Below are positions 34,841-43,138 of a DNA stretch of 64,000 nucleotides, piece after piece; positions within the stretch are counted from its first letter, which is position 1; every line of letters starts with the position of its first letter. The DNA is taken from positions 35,694 through 99,693 of IMG/VR virus record IMGVR_UViG_3300023223_001973. One strand, 5' to 3'. The DNA comes from a virus. Below the pieces are notes generated by a model, which was given only the letters and a program-made list of their open reading frames with translations, was not told the origin of the DNA and did not search any database. Position numbers and translations under genes: made by a program.

Positions 34841-36904
34841 ATGGCTAAGTTCTTCGACTTTGACGCTGCTGATGTTCTCAAGACAGTCCAACGGGCTGCT
34901 CGGCGGGGTGGAATCGATCCCGATAGTGATATTGGGCGTGCTGTTAAGTTGCTTGCCATTAAGATAGATCATGAGTATGTTCCCTTTCTAAGGGGAATGG
35001 ATGCTATCTACAAACGTCGAAGAGGGCAGGCTGAAATACAACAGCGCTTAGCTGAGACTATTAAGGCAGCCGCTGCTGCCTCCTTTGGTCTGCATGGGAT
35101 TGCAGCTGGTAACATTGACAATGAGGTAATAGCGAAGACCTTTGATCAGATATTTGCTCTTGAAGGGAATATGACTTATCTCTTCGAGACTGGGATGTCT
35201 GATATTCTGCTTCGTCAGAGGATGGAGGCAGTACAAGCCTCGACTGGGGTTGATCCGCATAATCTACGAGAAGCACTCAATACGTTTCGTCAGTATGCAG
35301 CTAAAGCTGCACCTCCTCCTATAGGGCGACGTGCTGCTGCAGGCGCATTCAGGTTAGCTGGGGCTGCGGGGAGAGGTCTTGGGCCTGCTGGAGCGACAGG
35401 GCTTAAGGCTGCTGCGCTTGGAGCTTTAGGTCCCTTCGCAGGATTTGGCATAGCTGCTGGGGCTGGTCTTCGAGGTTTGTTTAAGCGGATGAGAGGTGGA
35501 GGAGCACCCCCTGATGGTCAGCCTCCAGCTCCCGCAGGAGGCCTTGGAAGTCCATTTGGTGGTGCTATGCAGCCAATTTCTGCTATGGCTGGAGGTATGG
35601 GTGCAACTGTGCCTACTGATTCACCTGCTAGGAAGATGTTCGCTCGCCTGCCTGGTGGGATGCATCCTGGTGTGGGTATTCTAGTCCAGTTTTATAGTCG
35701 GTATGCTCATCGGACTAGGTATCTTAGAGACCTATTAAAGGCTACCAAGAAGGGTGCTACGGCTGCTGCAGCTGGTGGTGGATCTCTTTCGTCTCTTCTG
35801 GGAATAGGTGTTGCTGGCGGTGCTGCTAGAGGTCTATTAGGTAATATTGCTAGACTTCTACCAATACTGGCTCCTGTGGCAGGTGTTGGTATTGGTGCCT
35901 TCCAAGCGTGGCAGGCACAGTCTAAAGGCCAGGAATGGCTCGGTACTGACCAACCAAACATAAAGCAGCGTATAGCCCTTGGTGTGGGAGGCTTCTTCGG
36001 AGGGACAAGTCCTGGCATTGGTGAGGGTGGTACTTGGTCTGCCTTGTTAGCTGGATTGGGGGTGGGTGCACTTAAGGGATTCTTGATAGGTGCACCGTTC
36101 GGTCCTGTTGGCATGGTAGTAGGGGCCGTTCTGGGTCTTGTATTCGCTGCCATTGGTGGTAAACGCATTACTCAGGCAACGGACTGGTTGATTGATCAGA
36201 GTTTCAAGGGGTGGGTCTGGATCTCTGATAAAGTTTCAATAGCCTGGGAATGGTGGGGCAAGCAGTTTGAGGTTGTTAAGGAATGGGCCTTTAAGACTAC
36301 AATGCGGTTGATTACCTGGTTTAGCGATGTTCATGATAATACTGTAATATTCTGGGCAGATGCTCTTATCTCAATTGGTGATTGGTTGAGCATGTGGAAA
36401 GATGAGATGATTGGTGGTTTCAAGGTAGCTTGGGGCCTTCTCGTGCAATTGCCTGTAGATGTTGTAACCTGGTTTGCTACAGGGAGTCCTGCAGCTAAGA
36501 AGCGTATTGAGGAGAATCTTGCGCTTGTCTTCGATGCTTTCACCGGGTTTATAAGTCAAGCTTGGCTACTGATAAAGGGTTGGGCTAGGGATTCTATTAA
36601 GTTCTTAAAGAGCAAGCTGGATCCACGGAACTGGTTTACAGATGAAGGTGGGGATGTAGCTAGCGCTGGTCCTGCGATTGGGCTTCCTTCTGAGGGTGCA
36701 GCTGGATCTGCTACAGGAGAAGCGCCTATAGCTCCTGTTCAATCTTCAACAGCTAGGGACTTTGGTTCTAGGATTCATGCTGAGTTGAGGGAGATGAATC
36801 GACGTGAAGGTCAAGCTCGAACTGTTGCTCCAGAGAGGATACGTCAGCCTATGGGATATGGCGCTGATCCTGTTCTGGATTCCTTGAACGTTGTATCAAG
36901 CTAA
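34841..36904 (+). CDS. Tape-measure protein
   Basis: A 687-residue protein following the chaperone candidate. The N-terminal half is helical and charged. From about 165 it is Ala/Gly-rich, with hydrophobic segments (LLPILAPVAGVGIGAF, then PVGMVVGAVLGLVFAAIG near 421-440) that could insert in the host membrane. A Trp-rich part follows (WVWISDKVSIAWEWWGKQF). Length sets tail length in this class, so the tail should be modest. The position between chaperone and baseplate genes and the composition fit well. T4 gp29 is the functional counterpart. Confidence 0.82.
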   Translation: MAKFFDFDAADVLKTVQRAARRGGIDPDSDIGRAVKLLAIKIDHEYVPFLRGMDAIYKRRRGQAEIQQRLAETIKAAAAASFGLHGIAAGNIDNEVIAKTFDQIFALEGNMTYLFETGMSDILLRQRMEAVQASTGVDPHNLREALNTFRQYAAKAAPPPIGRRAAAGAFRLAGAAGRGLGPAGATGLKAAALGALGPFAGFGIAAGAGLRGLFKRMRGGGAPPDGQPPAPAGGLGSPFGGAMQPISAMAGGMGATVPTDSPARKMFARLPGGMHPGVGILVQFYSRYAHRTRYLRDLLKATKKGATAAAAGGGSLSSLLGIGVAGGAARGLLGNIARLLPILAPVAGVGIGAFQAWQAQSKGQEWLGTDQPNIKQRIALGVGGFFGGTSPGIGEGGTWSALLAGLGVGALKGFLIGAPFGPVGMVVGAVLGLVFAAIGGKRITQATDWLIDQSFKGWVWISDKVSIAWEWWGKQFEVVKEWAFKTTMRLITWFSDVHDNTVIFWADALISIGDWLSMWKDEMIGGFKVAWGLLVQLPVDVVTWFATGSPAAKKRIEENLALVFDAFTGFISQAWLLIKGWARDSIKFLKSKLDPRNWFTDEGGDVASAGPAIGLPSEGAAGSATGEAPIAPVQSSTARDFGSRIHAELREMNRREGQARTVAPERIRQPMGYGADPVLDSLNVVSS

Positions 36905-36913
36905 GGATATATT

Positions 36914-37735
36914 ATGACTATACGTGGGCCACTAACACAGGGTAGAAAACCTTCTGGCTCTGAGGGGCAAAGGATTACCTTTCAGGGTGGTACAGGTGAT
37001 GTCAAACAAGGTGAAATCCCTGCACGGCTAGGATTCAAGGATTTCCCCTTTGCGAAAACACCCTACATAGTTACTATATTCTCACGTCTTTTGAATACTA
37101 CTGTGTATGCCTTCTTGCAGGAGGATATCCAGTTCCGAGTGGACTCTAACTGGGCTACGATGGTTCCTAGCATAACCACTTCACCTGTAGGAGAGCTTAT
37201 CAATCTTGTAGCTCAGGCTGCTTCCTCTGGTCGGTTCTCTCTTGTGAATAAGATGACTTCTCGCCGGTATTGGAAGGGTTCAACTCCCATTACTCTGAAC
37301 CTGAACTTACGCTTTGAGGCTCTTGAGGATGCACGTACGGAGGTTCACCTTCCTTGTATGGCACTTCAGCAGATGGCCTCTCCTTCTGATGCTAAGGGTA
37401 ATTTCCTGGCTCCTCCAGGACCGAGTCCCTTTAAGTTCTTTCCTAGTGAGAAGGTGCCTGGTGGATCGAAGACTGTCCTCGCTGCTCAGGAGAGGCTTAC
37501 TCAGATTTCCAAGTTTGTGACAGCTGGGGCGGATACGTTAACATGCCAGATAGGCAGGGCCCTGACGTTTAACAACGTTATCTTGAAGTCTGTTGGTATT
37601 AGGATGGCACCACGGATGAATGCTGCTGGATTCCCTGTAGCGGCCGTGGCTGACGTTGTTATAGAAACATATGAAGTCCTTACTAAGGATGCCTTGCGTG
37701 TCGTCTATAATGAATCACCTAAGAGTGTGAGATGA
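36914..37735 (+). CDS. Baseplate-tube junction protein (gp48/gp54-like role)
   Basis: A 273-residue protein with AAGGA six bases before its ATG. It is beta-rich with a central segment (TPITLNLNLRFEALEDARTE) and C-terminal VVIETYEVLTKD. Proteins with this layout lie just after the tape measure in many myophages and cap the tube at the baseplate. The stop overlaps the next ATG (ATGA). Confidence 0.6.
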   Translation: MTIRGPLTQGRKPSGSEGQRITFQGGTGDVKQGEIPARLGFKDFPFAKTPYIVTIFSRLLNTTVYAFLQEDIQFRVDSNWATMVPSITTSPVGELINLVAQAASSGRFSLVNKMTSRRYWKGSTPITLNLNLRFEALEDARTEVHLPCMALQQMASPSDAKGNFLAPPGPSPFKFFPSEKVPGGSKTVLAAQERLTQISKFVTAGADTLTCQIGRALTFNNVILKSVGIRMAPRMNAAGFPVAAVADVVIETYEVLTKDALRVVYNESPKSVR

Positions 37736-38043
37736 ATAGGAATCTGTTCTTTAGCATTGTAACCGTTGATGGGGTCCAAGAGTTGGATCTAATGGATGAG
37801 GCATTGGATGGGTTTAAGCTGGAGATCAAGCGGCAGGTTGAGTTCTACCGTGTTACTGATGCAGACCTTGTTAGACCTGATTTTATATCCTTTAAGTTCT
37901 ATGGGAACGAGAGGTTCTGGTGGATTATTATGGTTATCAACGATATTATTGATATTAGAGCTGATCTGGTTGCAGGAATGTTGTTACAAATCCCTGATGT
38001 ACTGGATATCTATGATTACTTTAAGAAGAAACGGAAGCGTTAG
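37732..38043 (+). CDS. Baseplate wedge protein, T4 gp53-like
   Basis: A 103-residue protein, translationally coupled (ATGA). Its core YGNERFWWIIMVINDIID, followed by a LQIPDVLDIYDY strand, matches the gp53/LysM-like tail family, which bridges the baseplate hub and wedges. The ending is basic (KKKRKR). Confidence 0.75.
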   Translation: MNRNLFFSIVTVDGVQELDLMDEALDGFKLEIKRQVEFYRVTDADLVRPDFISFKFYGNERFWWIIMVINDIIDIRADLVAGMLLQIPDVLDIYDYFKKKRKR

Positions 38044-38046
38044 TCT

Positions 38047-39291
38047 ATGCCAGAATCAGATGCACAACGTAGGCAGATTAAGCGTGGGGTTGAGGGCAAC
38101 TATGCTCTGAGGCTCAAGCTAGGGGAGTCAACGATACCATCGACTCCTCCTGAGATGCAATGGGTGGAGGTGTCTGCGGGCATTGACCGATTCTTACCAT
38201 CGATTGACATGTCTGTTCAAGATGCTTTTGGGATTATTACACATCTTGTCCCTGCTGATAGGCAGACCAATAATGTAACGGTTGGGCTAGGTGACCAAGA
38301 GTATGTGGAGATGAAGTTTGACCTCTATAGGAGGAAGTCTCAGGCTGAGAATGTGATTCAGTCTTATTGGTCTCCGATAGGGTTGCTTCAGGTGCCTGGC
38401 CTGTTTACCCCTTCTCGTGTGCGGACGTTTAGGCAGAGTGGTGCTGCCTTGACTGTGAAGGCTGTGATTGAGAAGATTGCCGAAGAGATGGACTTGGACC
38501 ATGACGTTTCTCCGGACTTGAACTTTATTATTGAGAATCTGTATCAGCCAAGTGTTCCTAATCATCTGTTTCTACGCTATCTTAGCACACGGTTGAAGGG
38601 CTTTTCGGGGACTTTGGCCTTTTACTGCTTTGTTATTCCAACACAGAGGAAGCCCAAGTTGATATTTCTGGGCATAGAGGAGCTACTCCGGGCTGCTCCC
38701 TCTGTAAGGTTTGTCTATAATGATTCTCCTATTAGAGACCTGTCACCAGCTTATAACCTTCAGGTGATGGACAACTATGCTTTCTTTCGTACACGGGGCA
38801 CCGCTGGGTTTGATTACGGTTTCTTCGACTGGGATAAAGGTTCTTTTGAGACAGTTCAGAAGACGCTCTCTGATATCAATGTAGAAAGTTTATCTCGGTT
38901 CTACCTGGTGGATCAGAATGACTCTGAGACTGATTTCTATAGTATCAGACGGTACGGAAGGACGAATGAGTTCCAGGATAAGCTTGGTGATTTTGAGGGG
39001 CAGGCTCTTAATACTTATCTTAAGCGTCTAAATAACCTGGTACAGATTTGGATTGATACTGATGGTGATGCTACCATCTGGCCGGGACAAGTGGTGAATA
39101 TTTACTTTCCTTCTGGTCAGGAGGAAGCTAAGATATTAGCCTTCCAGTATAGTGGGTCTTGGCTGGTGTCTAGGGTTGTTCATCATTGGCAGTCTACTTA
39201 TCACACGAGGCTCCTGCTTATCAGACCTGGTGTTGACACCTCTGAGGAGACGACACTGGTGAGACCTAACTTTGTCTATACGAGGGGCTAA
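38047..39291 (+). CDS. Baseplate hub protein, gp27/gpD-like
   Basis: A 414-residue protein. The central domain opens with VYNDSPIRDLSPAYNLQV, and the C-terminal part (WPGQVVNIYFPSG, SGSWLVSRVVHHWQSTYHT) is typical of late-control-D or VgrG-N-like hub proteins. These form the trimeric hub that carries the spike. The next gene is the spike candidate, the usual order. Confidence 0.8.
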   Translation: MPESDAQRRQIKRGVEGNYALRLKLGESTIPSTPPEMQWVEVSAGIDRFLPSIDMSVQDAFGIITHLVPADRQTNNVTVGLGDQEYVEMKFDLYRRKSQAENVIQSYWSPIGLLQVPGLFTPSRVRTFRQSGAALTVKAVIEKIAEEMDLDHDVSPDLNFIIENLYQPSVPNHLFLRYLSTRLKGFSGTLAFYCFVIPTQRKPKLIFLGIEELLRAAPSVRFVYNDSPIRDLSPAYNLQVMDNYAFFRTRGTAGFDYGFFDWDKGSFETVQKTLSDINVESLSRFYLVDQNDSETDFYSIRRYGRTNEFQDKLGDFEGQALNTYLKRLNNLVQIWIDTDGDATIWPGQVVNIYFPSGQEEAKILAFQYSGSWLVSRVVHHWQSTYHTRLLLIRPGVDTSEETTLVRPNFVYTRG

Positions 39292-39292
39292 C

Positions 39293-39943
39293 GTGGAGGA
39301 AGGGTTAGAAGAGAGACAAAAGCTTGGGGACCTGAATGGGTTCTACCGGGGCGTTGTTGTGGACACTGCAGACCCGAAGAAGAAGGGTCGTGTCCGTGTA
39401 AGAGTCTTCGCTGTGATGGAGGAGTTGACTGATACTGATAAAGACTCTATACCTTGGGCGGTGCCTGCACAAGGTCTTACCTCTGGTGGAGCTGGTATAG
39501 GCTTTGGGGTCTTCTCTGTTCCACAAGTGGACTCTTTTGTCTTTGTATTCTTTGAAGCTGGTGATCCGTTCCAGCCTGTGTATTTTGCTGAAGCTACTGA
39601 TGGGGTGCACGGTCAACCAACCTTTAAGGATACAAATTACCCCGATAGAAGGGGCTTCCGTCTCAAGAATGGAGTAGAGTTCTTCGTTGATGAGGTAAAT
39701 GATCTCATCAAGTTGACCCACCCTTCTGGGACGGAAGTCACTATTGATGAAAGTGGTAAGGTAGCCATTAAGTCAACCCAAGTGGAGATAGGTTCAGCCT
39801 CTTTTAAGAAGTTGGTGAATGAGGCCTTTCAAGCTGTGTATAATAGTCATACGCATGTTGCACCTGGTGGGGGTGGGCCTACTTCTGCACCATCGGTACT
39901 GATAACGCCGAGTGAGTTGACACAGGAAACTAAGGCTAGTTAG
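39293..39943 (+). CDS. Baseplate spike protein with OB-fold, gp5/gpV-like
   Basis: GTG at 39293 with GAGGGG upstream, one base after the hub's stop. FYRGVVVDTADPKKKGRVRVRVF begins a canonical OB-fold of gpV and gp5-type spikes, and SFVFVFFEAGDPFQPVYFAEAT continues it. A short beta-helix-like repeat region follows (VTIDESGKVAIKSTQVEIGS), ending with HTHVAPGGGG, a metal-binding-like tip. No lysozyme domain is present, unlike T4 gp5. About 216 residues. Confidence 0.85.
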   Translation: MEEGLEERQKLGDLNGFYRGVVVDTADPKKKGRVRVRVFAVMEELTDTDKDSIPWAVPAQGLTSGGAGIGFGVFSVPQVDSFVFVFFEAGDPFQPVYFAEATDGVHGQPTFKDTNYPDRRGFRLKNGVEFFVDEVNDLIKLTHPSGTEVTIDESGKVAIKSTQVEIGSASFKKLVNEAFQAVYNSHTHVAPGGGGPTSAPSVLITPSELTQETKAS

Positions 39944-39951
39944 AGGTTCTT

Positions 39952-40332
39952 ATGGCAGAACAACTTCAATGGAGTGATCTTGACCGCCAGTTTAACCTTG
40001 ATGGTAAGGGTGACATCAAGGTTGCACGTAATACTGAAGCGGTTCGTCAGTCCATTCTAAACATAATGGAGACCCTGTTAGGGCAGCGTGTGATGTTGGT
40101 ATCCTTTGCCTCTACTGCCGGTATTAATCTGTTTGAGCCTCTGGATGAGCTATTGCGCTATCAGTTTGCTGTTGAGATCAAGGATACAGTGGAGAAGTGG
40201 GATGACAGGGTCTCAGTGCAGGAGGTTATCTTCAATCCTGATCCTGAGCATGGGTTTGCTGATGTGACTGTTAGATTTGCCATTGTTGGCTACTCTCAGA
40301 TATTCGCAGCTGAAAAGAGGTTTTTACAATGA
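39952..40332 (+). CDS. Baseplate wedge protein, gp25-like
   Basis: A 126-residue protein with AGAGGTT before its ATG. The pattern NTEAVRQSILNIMETLLGQR, then DTVEKWDDRVSVQEVIFNPD, is characteristic of the gp25 family (also P2 gpW), which anchors the first sheath ring to the baseplate. The stop overlaps the next ATG (ATGA). Confidence 0.9.
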   Translation: MAEQLQWSDLDRQFNLDGKGDIKVARNTEAVRQSILNIMETLLGQRVMLVSFASTAGINLFEPLDELLRYQFAVEIKDTVEKWDDRVSVQEVIFNPDPEHGFADVTVRFAIVGYSQIFAAEKRFLQ

Positions 40333-42011
40333 GCCCACTGAACTTTGTTGAGACTGACTTTGACGAGCTGGTAAAGCAGTTGCAGGACATCGTCAAGGAC
40401 AAGGATACCTGGAAGGACATCTTCTCTTCTGGGACGGGGCAGATGCTCATTGAGTTGTTCTCCTTCGTTAGCGAAATGCTAATGTTCTATATTGAGCGTA
40501 GAGCTCAGGAGTCTTATCTTGACACTGCCCAGCTCAGAAGCTCAGTAGTTAACCTGGTTAAGCTAATCAACTATCAACCTAAGAGGAATGTATCAGCAGT
40601 TGGTGATGTTCAGTTTACGCTGGCTGCTGCCCATACTGAGAATATCTTTATTAGTAAGTTCACGAACCTTGAGTCTGCCGCGGGTGTTCCTTACCTGACT
40701 AATGAAGAGGGTGTTATCTCTGCGGGGACCTTGCAGGTAACTTTGGAAGCTATCCAAGGTGAAAGGATCACAGCCAACTTCACAGGTGATGGTACGATTA
40801 ATCAGTCCGTGCTGGTGAATGATAAAGAGGTTGAGAACACTGAAATTGATGTCTTTGTTGATAGTATCAAGTGGACCTCTGTTACTAGCTTTGTAAGGTC
40901 TACGGGCACGGATCAGCATTATAAGATTGAGGCTGGACTGGATGGGACGATTACTATCCAGTTTGGTGATGGTCAGTTTGGTGCTGTTCCTGGTAATACT
41001 CTACAGATTCAGGTTCAGTATATCCGCTCTAAGGGTGACGCTGGTAATGTCTTCTCTGATACGGGTGTGGTCACTTCTATCGTGGATACCATTCTAGATG
41101 CTCTGAATGCTCCTGTAACTGACATCTCTGTAAACAACACTTCCAAGTTCTTGAGTGGGGATGATGCTGAGAGTATTGATGAAATCAAGTTTGAGGCTCC
41201 TCGTGTCTTCGCAACGGGTGATAGGGCTGTTACCAGAGCTGACTATATTGCTATTCTTGAGAACCAACCTGGTGTAGTGTCAGCTAACGTCTTTGGTGAG
41301 AATGAGTTGAATCCACCTGACATAACCAAGTTCAACCTTGTCCGTATCCTCCTGGTGCTGGCGAACTATGCCTTTCCAGATACAGCCTTTAAGCTTGACC
41401 TTCAGGACTTCTTGCTGACTAAGGCTCAGATTACTGTGCACTATGAGTTCGTAGACCCCACTATTATTGATGTAGTAGCTATCGATGTGGCTACGGTCCC
41501 TCTTGACCAGTCTTTATCTGCGGTGGATGCTGCTATTAAGGCAGTGCTTGATGCTCAGTTCCTCCTTGGTACTGTTACCATTGCCTCTCCTATTAGGTTC
41601 TCTGATGTGAGTCGTGCTATTGATGAGATTGTGGGTGTGGATTTTCATACTCTCAGACTTCGCATCCGGCAGACTCTAGGTACTGGTGATGGATCAACGA
41701 ACCTTTACACTGGCACCTTGTTTCTTACTCCTACTGAGGACTTTGTTCAAGTCTTCCAGGACACTACTCTGGTGGCTGAGGATGATGGGCTAGGGAATCT
41801 TACTGAAGTGGCAGGTTCTGGGGTGACAGGTACTATAAACTATGTGACCCGGGTCATATCAGTGACGTTCTCTATTGCACCCCCTCTGACGACAACTGTC
41901 TTTGCCCGTTACAAGATGAATCCTGGAGACGGGTCTGACGACCTGATTGTGGCACGGGATATGATCCTTCGATTGGTTACTAAGGAAATAACGGTAGGCT
42001 TTGTATCATGA
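40329..42011 (+). CDS. Baseplate wedge protein, gp6/gpJ-like, with an Ig-like insert
   Basis: A 560-residue protein. The N-terminal helical part (GQMLIELFSFVSEMLMFYIE, SYLDTAQLRSSVVNLVKL) and middle (EAPRVFATGDRAVTRADY) are hallmarks of the J-like wedge family. Residues about 450-532 are an Ig-like domain (GTGDGST to VFARY) homologous to that inserted in the capsid protein. It is followed by the gpI-like gene in an ATGA overlap. Confidence 0.88.
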   Translation: MSPLNFVETDFDELVKQLQDIVKDKDTWKDIFSSGTGQMLIELFSFVSEMLMFYIERRAQESYLDTAQLRSSVVNLVKLINYQPKRNVSAVGDVQFTLAAAHTENIFISKFTNLESAAGVPYLTNEEGVISAGTLQVTLEAIQGERITANFTGDGTINQSVLVNDKEVENTEIDVFVDSIKWTSVTSFVRSTGTDQHYKIEAGLDGTITIQFGDGQFGAVPGNTLQIQVQYIRSKGDAGNVFSDTGVVTSIVDTILDALNAPVTDISVNNTSKFLSGDDAESIDEIKFEAPRVFATGDRAVTRADYIAILENQPGVVSANVFGENELNPPDITKFNLVRILLVLANYAFPDTAFKLDLQDFLLTKAQITVHYEFVDPTIIDVVAIDVATVPLDQSLSAVDAAIKAVLDAQFLLGTVTIASPIRFSDVSRAIDEIVGVDFHTLRLRIRQTLGTGDGSTNLYTGTLFLTPTEDFVQVFQDTTLVAEDDGLGNLTEVAGSGVTGTINYVTRVISVTFSIAPPLTTTVFARYKMNPGDGSDDLIVARDMILRLVTKEITVGFVS

Positions 42012-43126
42012 ACTGGGAAACTGACCTTCCTCTTCTGCTTCCTGAATCATACCGCCAAGAACAGCGGGTAAGGGAACTCTTCGAGGCTATCGGGGAGTGG
42101 ATAGATACCTTTCCTCAGACTAAGGCAACCGAGTTAATTGAGTTGGTCAGTCCTCTGACTGTACCCTTAGAATTCAAGCAGTTATTGTCTGACCTGATAG
42201 GGTTCCAGATCAGTACTTTTGATGATCCGGCTGAGTTCCAGATACGCAGGCAGATGCAGGAAGCAGTTGAGTGGTATAAGCTAAAAGGTACCTATGTTGC
42301 TATAGAAATAGTAATCTTCTCTACGGGTCTGTCTGTAACTGTATTTGACAAGTATACCATCGACTATGTGAACTTTATTCGTACCCCCTGGTTTGTCAGT
42401 GGCATTGGTATCGACCCTGTCCCACCTGGCTTCTTTAAGTCAGCCCACTTCGACCTTGATTTTAACTTGTCGTTCTTCTTTGGGGCCTCTCCTACATGGT
42501 ATTTGGTGAATGAGCCTAAGTTTACTGAGATAGCCCGCAGGGTTGAGGAGTTTCGACCTGCAAATACTGTTCCACATTTTGTGATGGCTCTTAGTCCTAT
42601 TACGGATCAACAGAAGGATATTCTTAAGTCCTTATCTTATGAGTTAGCATTCCCATTAGATGCAAGCTTAGAGACTTCTTTAGCTTTTACTATACCTGAA
42701 TCTCAAATTAGCACCATAGTAACAAATCTATGGGTGTCTGCTAACCAAACGTTTGATATAGGACTGCTCCTTGATGACTCTCTGCTCCTTGATATAAGCC
42801 CTTCCGGGTTTCTTGCCAGTGTTACTAATTTTAAGGTGGGGATTGGGCGTCGTGGATCAACTCCCCGATCTTCTTTTACTGATCTTGAGACACCCGTCTT
42901 TTCCGCTACTCTTACTAGTAAAGCAATCTTTGCTGATAGGGTGGAGATTGAGTTTGTTGTACCGACAGGAGTGTCGATACCGACAGGAGTCACAGAGTGG
43001 GGTCTATTTAATAGTGTTCTGTCAGAGATGTATGTTGTCGGTACCCATCCATTTATCTTTAAGGACACTATTGCTGAGATACGTTATAGTGTCACAATCT
43101 TCTTTGATGATCAGGTTAGGCCGTAG
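42008..43126 (+). CDS. Baseplate protein, P2 gpI-like
   Basis: A 372-residue protein. The opening LLLPESYRQEQRVRELFEAI and the segment EWYKLKGTYVAIEIVIFSTG are typical of the tail protein I family, which links baseplate wedges to fibres. The C-terminal part is beta-rich (VEIEFVVPTGVSIPTGVTEW). Fibre genes follow directly. Confidence 0.8.
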   Translation: MNWETDLPLLLPESYRQEQRVRELFEAIGEWIDTFPQTKATELIELVSPLTVPLEFKQLLSDLIGFQISTFDDPAEFQIRRQMQEAVEWYKLKGTYVAIEIVIFSTGLSVTVFDKYTIDYVNFIRTPWFVSGIGIDPVPPGFFKSAHFDLDFNLSFFFGASPTWYLVNEPKFTEIARRVEEFRPANTVPHFVMALSPITDQQKDILKSLSYELAFPLDASLETSLAFTIPESQISTIVTNLWVSANQTFDIGLLLDDSLLLDISPSGFLASVTNFKVGIGRRGSTPRSSFTDLETPVFSATLTSKAIFADRVEIEFVVPTGVSIPTGVTEWGLFNSVLSEMYVVGTHPFIFKDTIAEIRYSVTIFFDDQVRP

Positions 43127-43138
43127 GAGGAGAGACCA

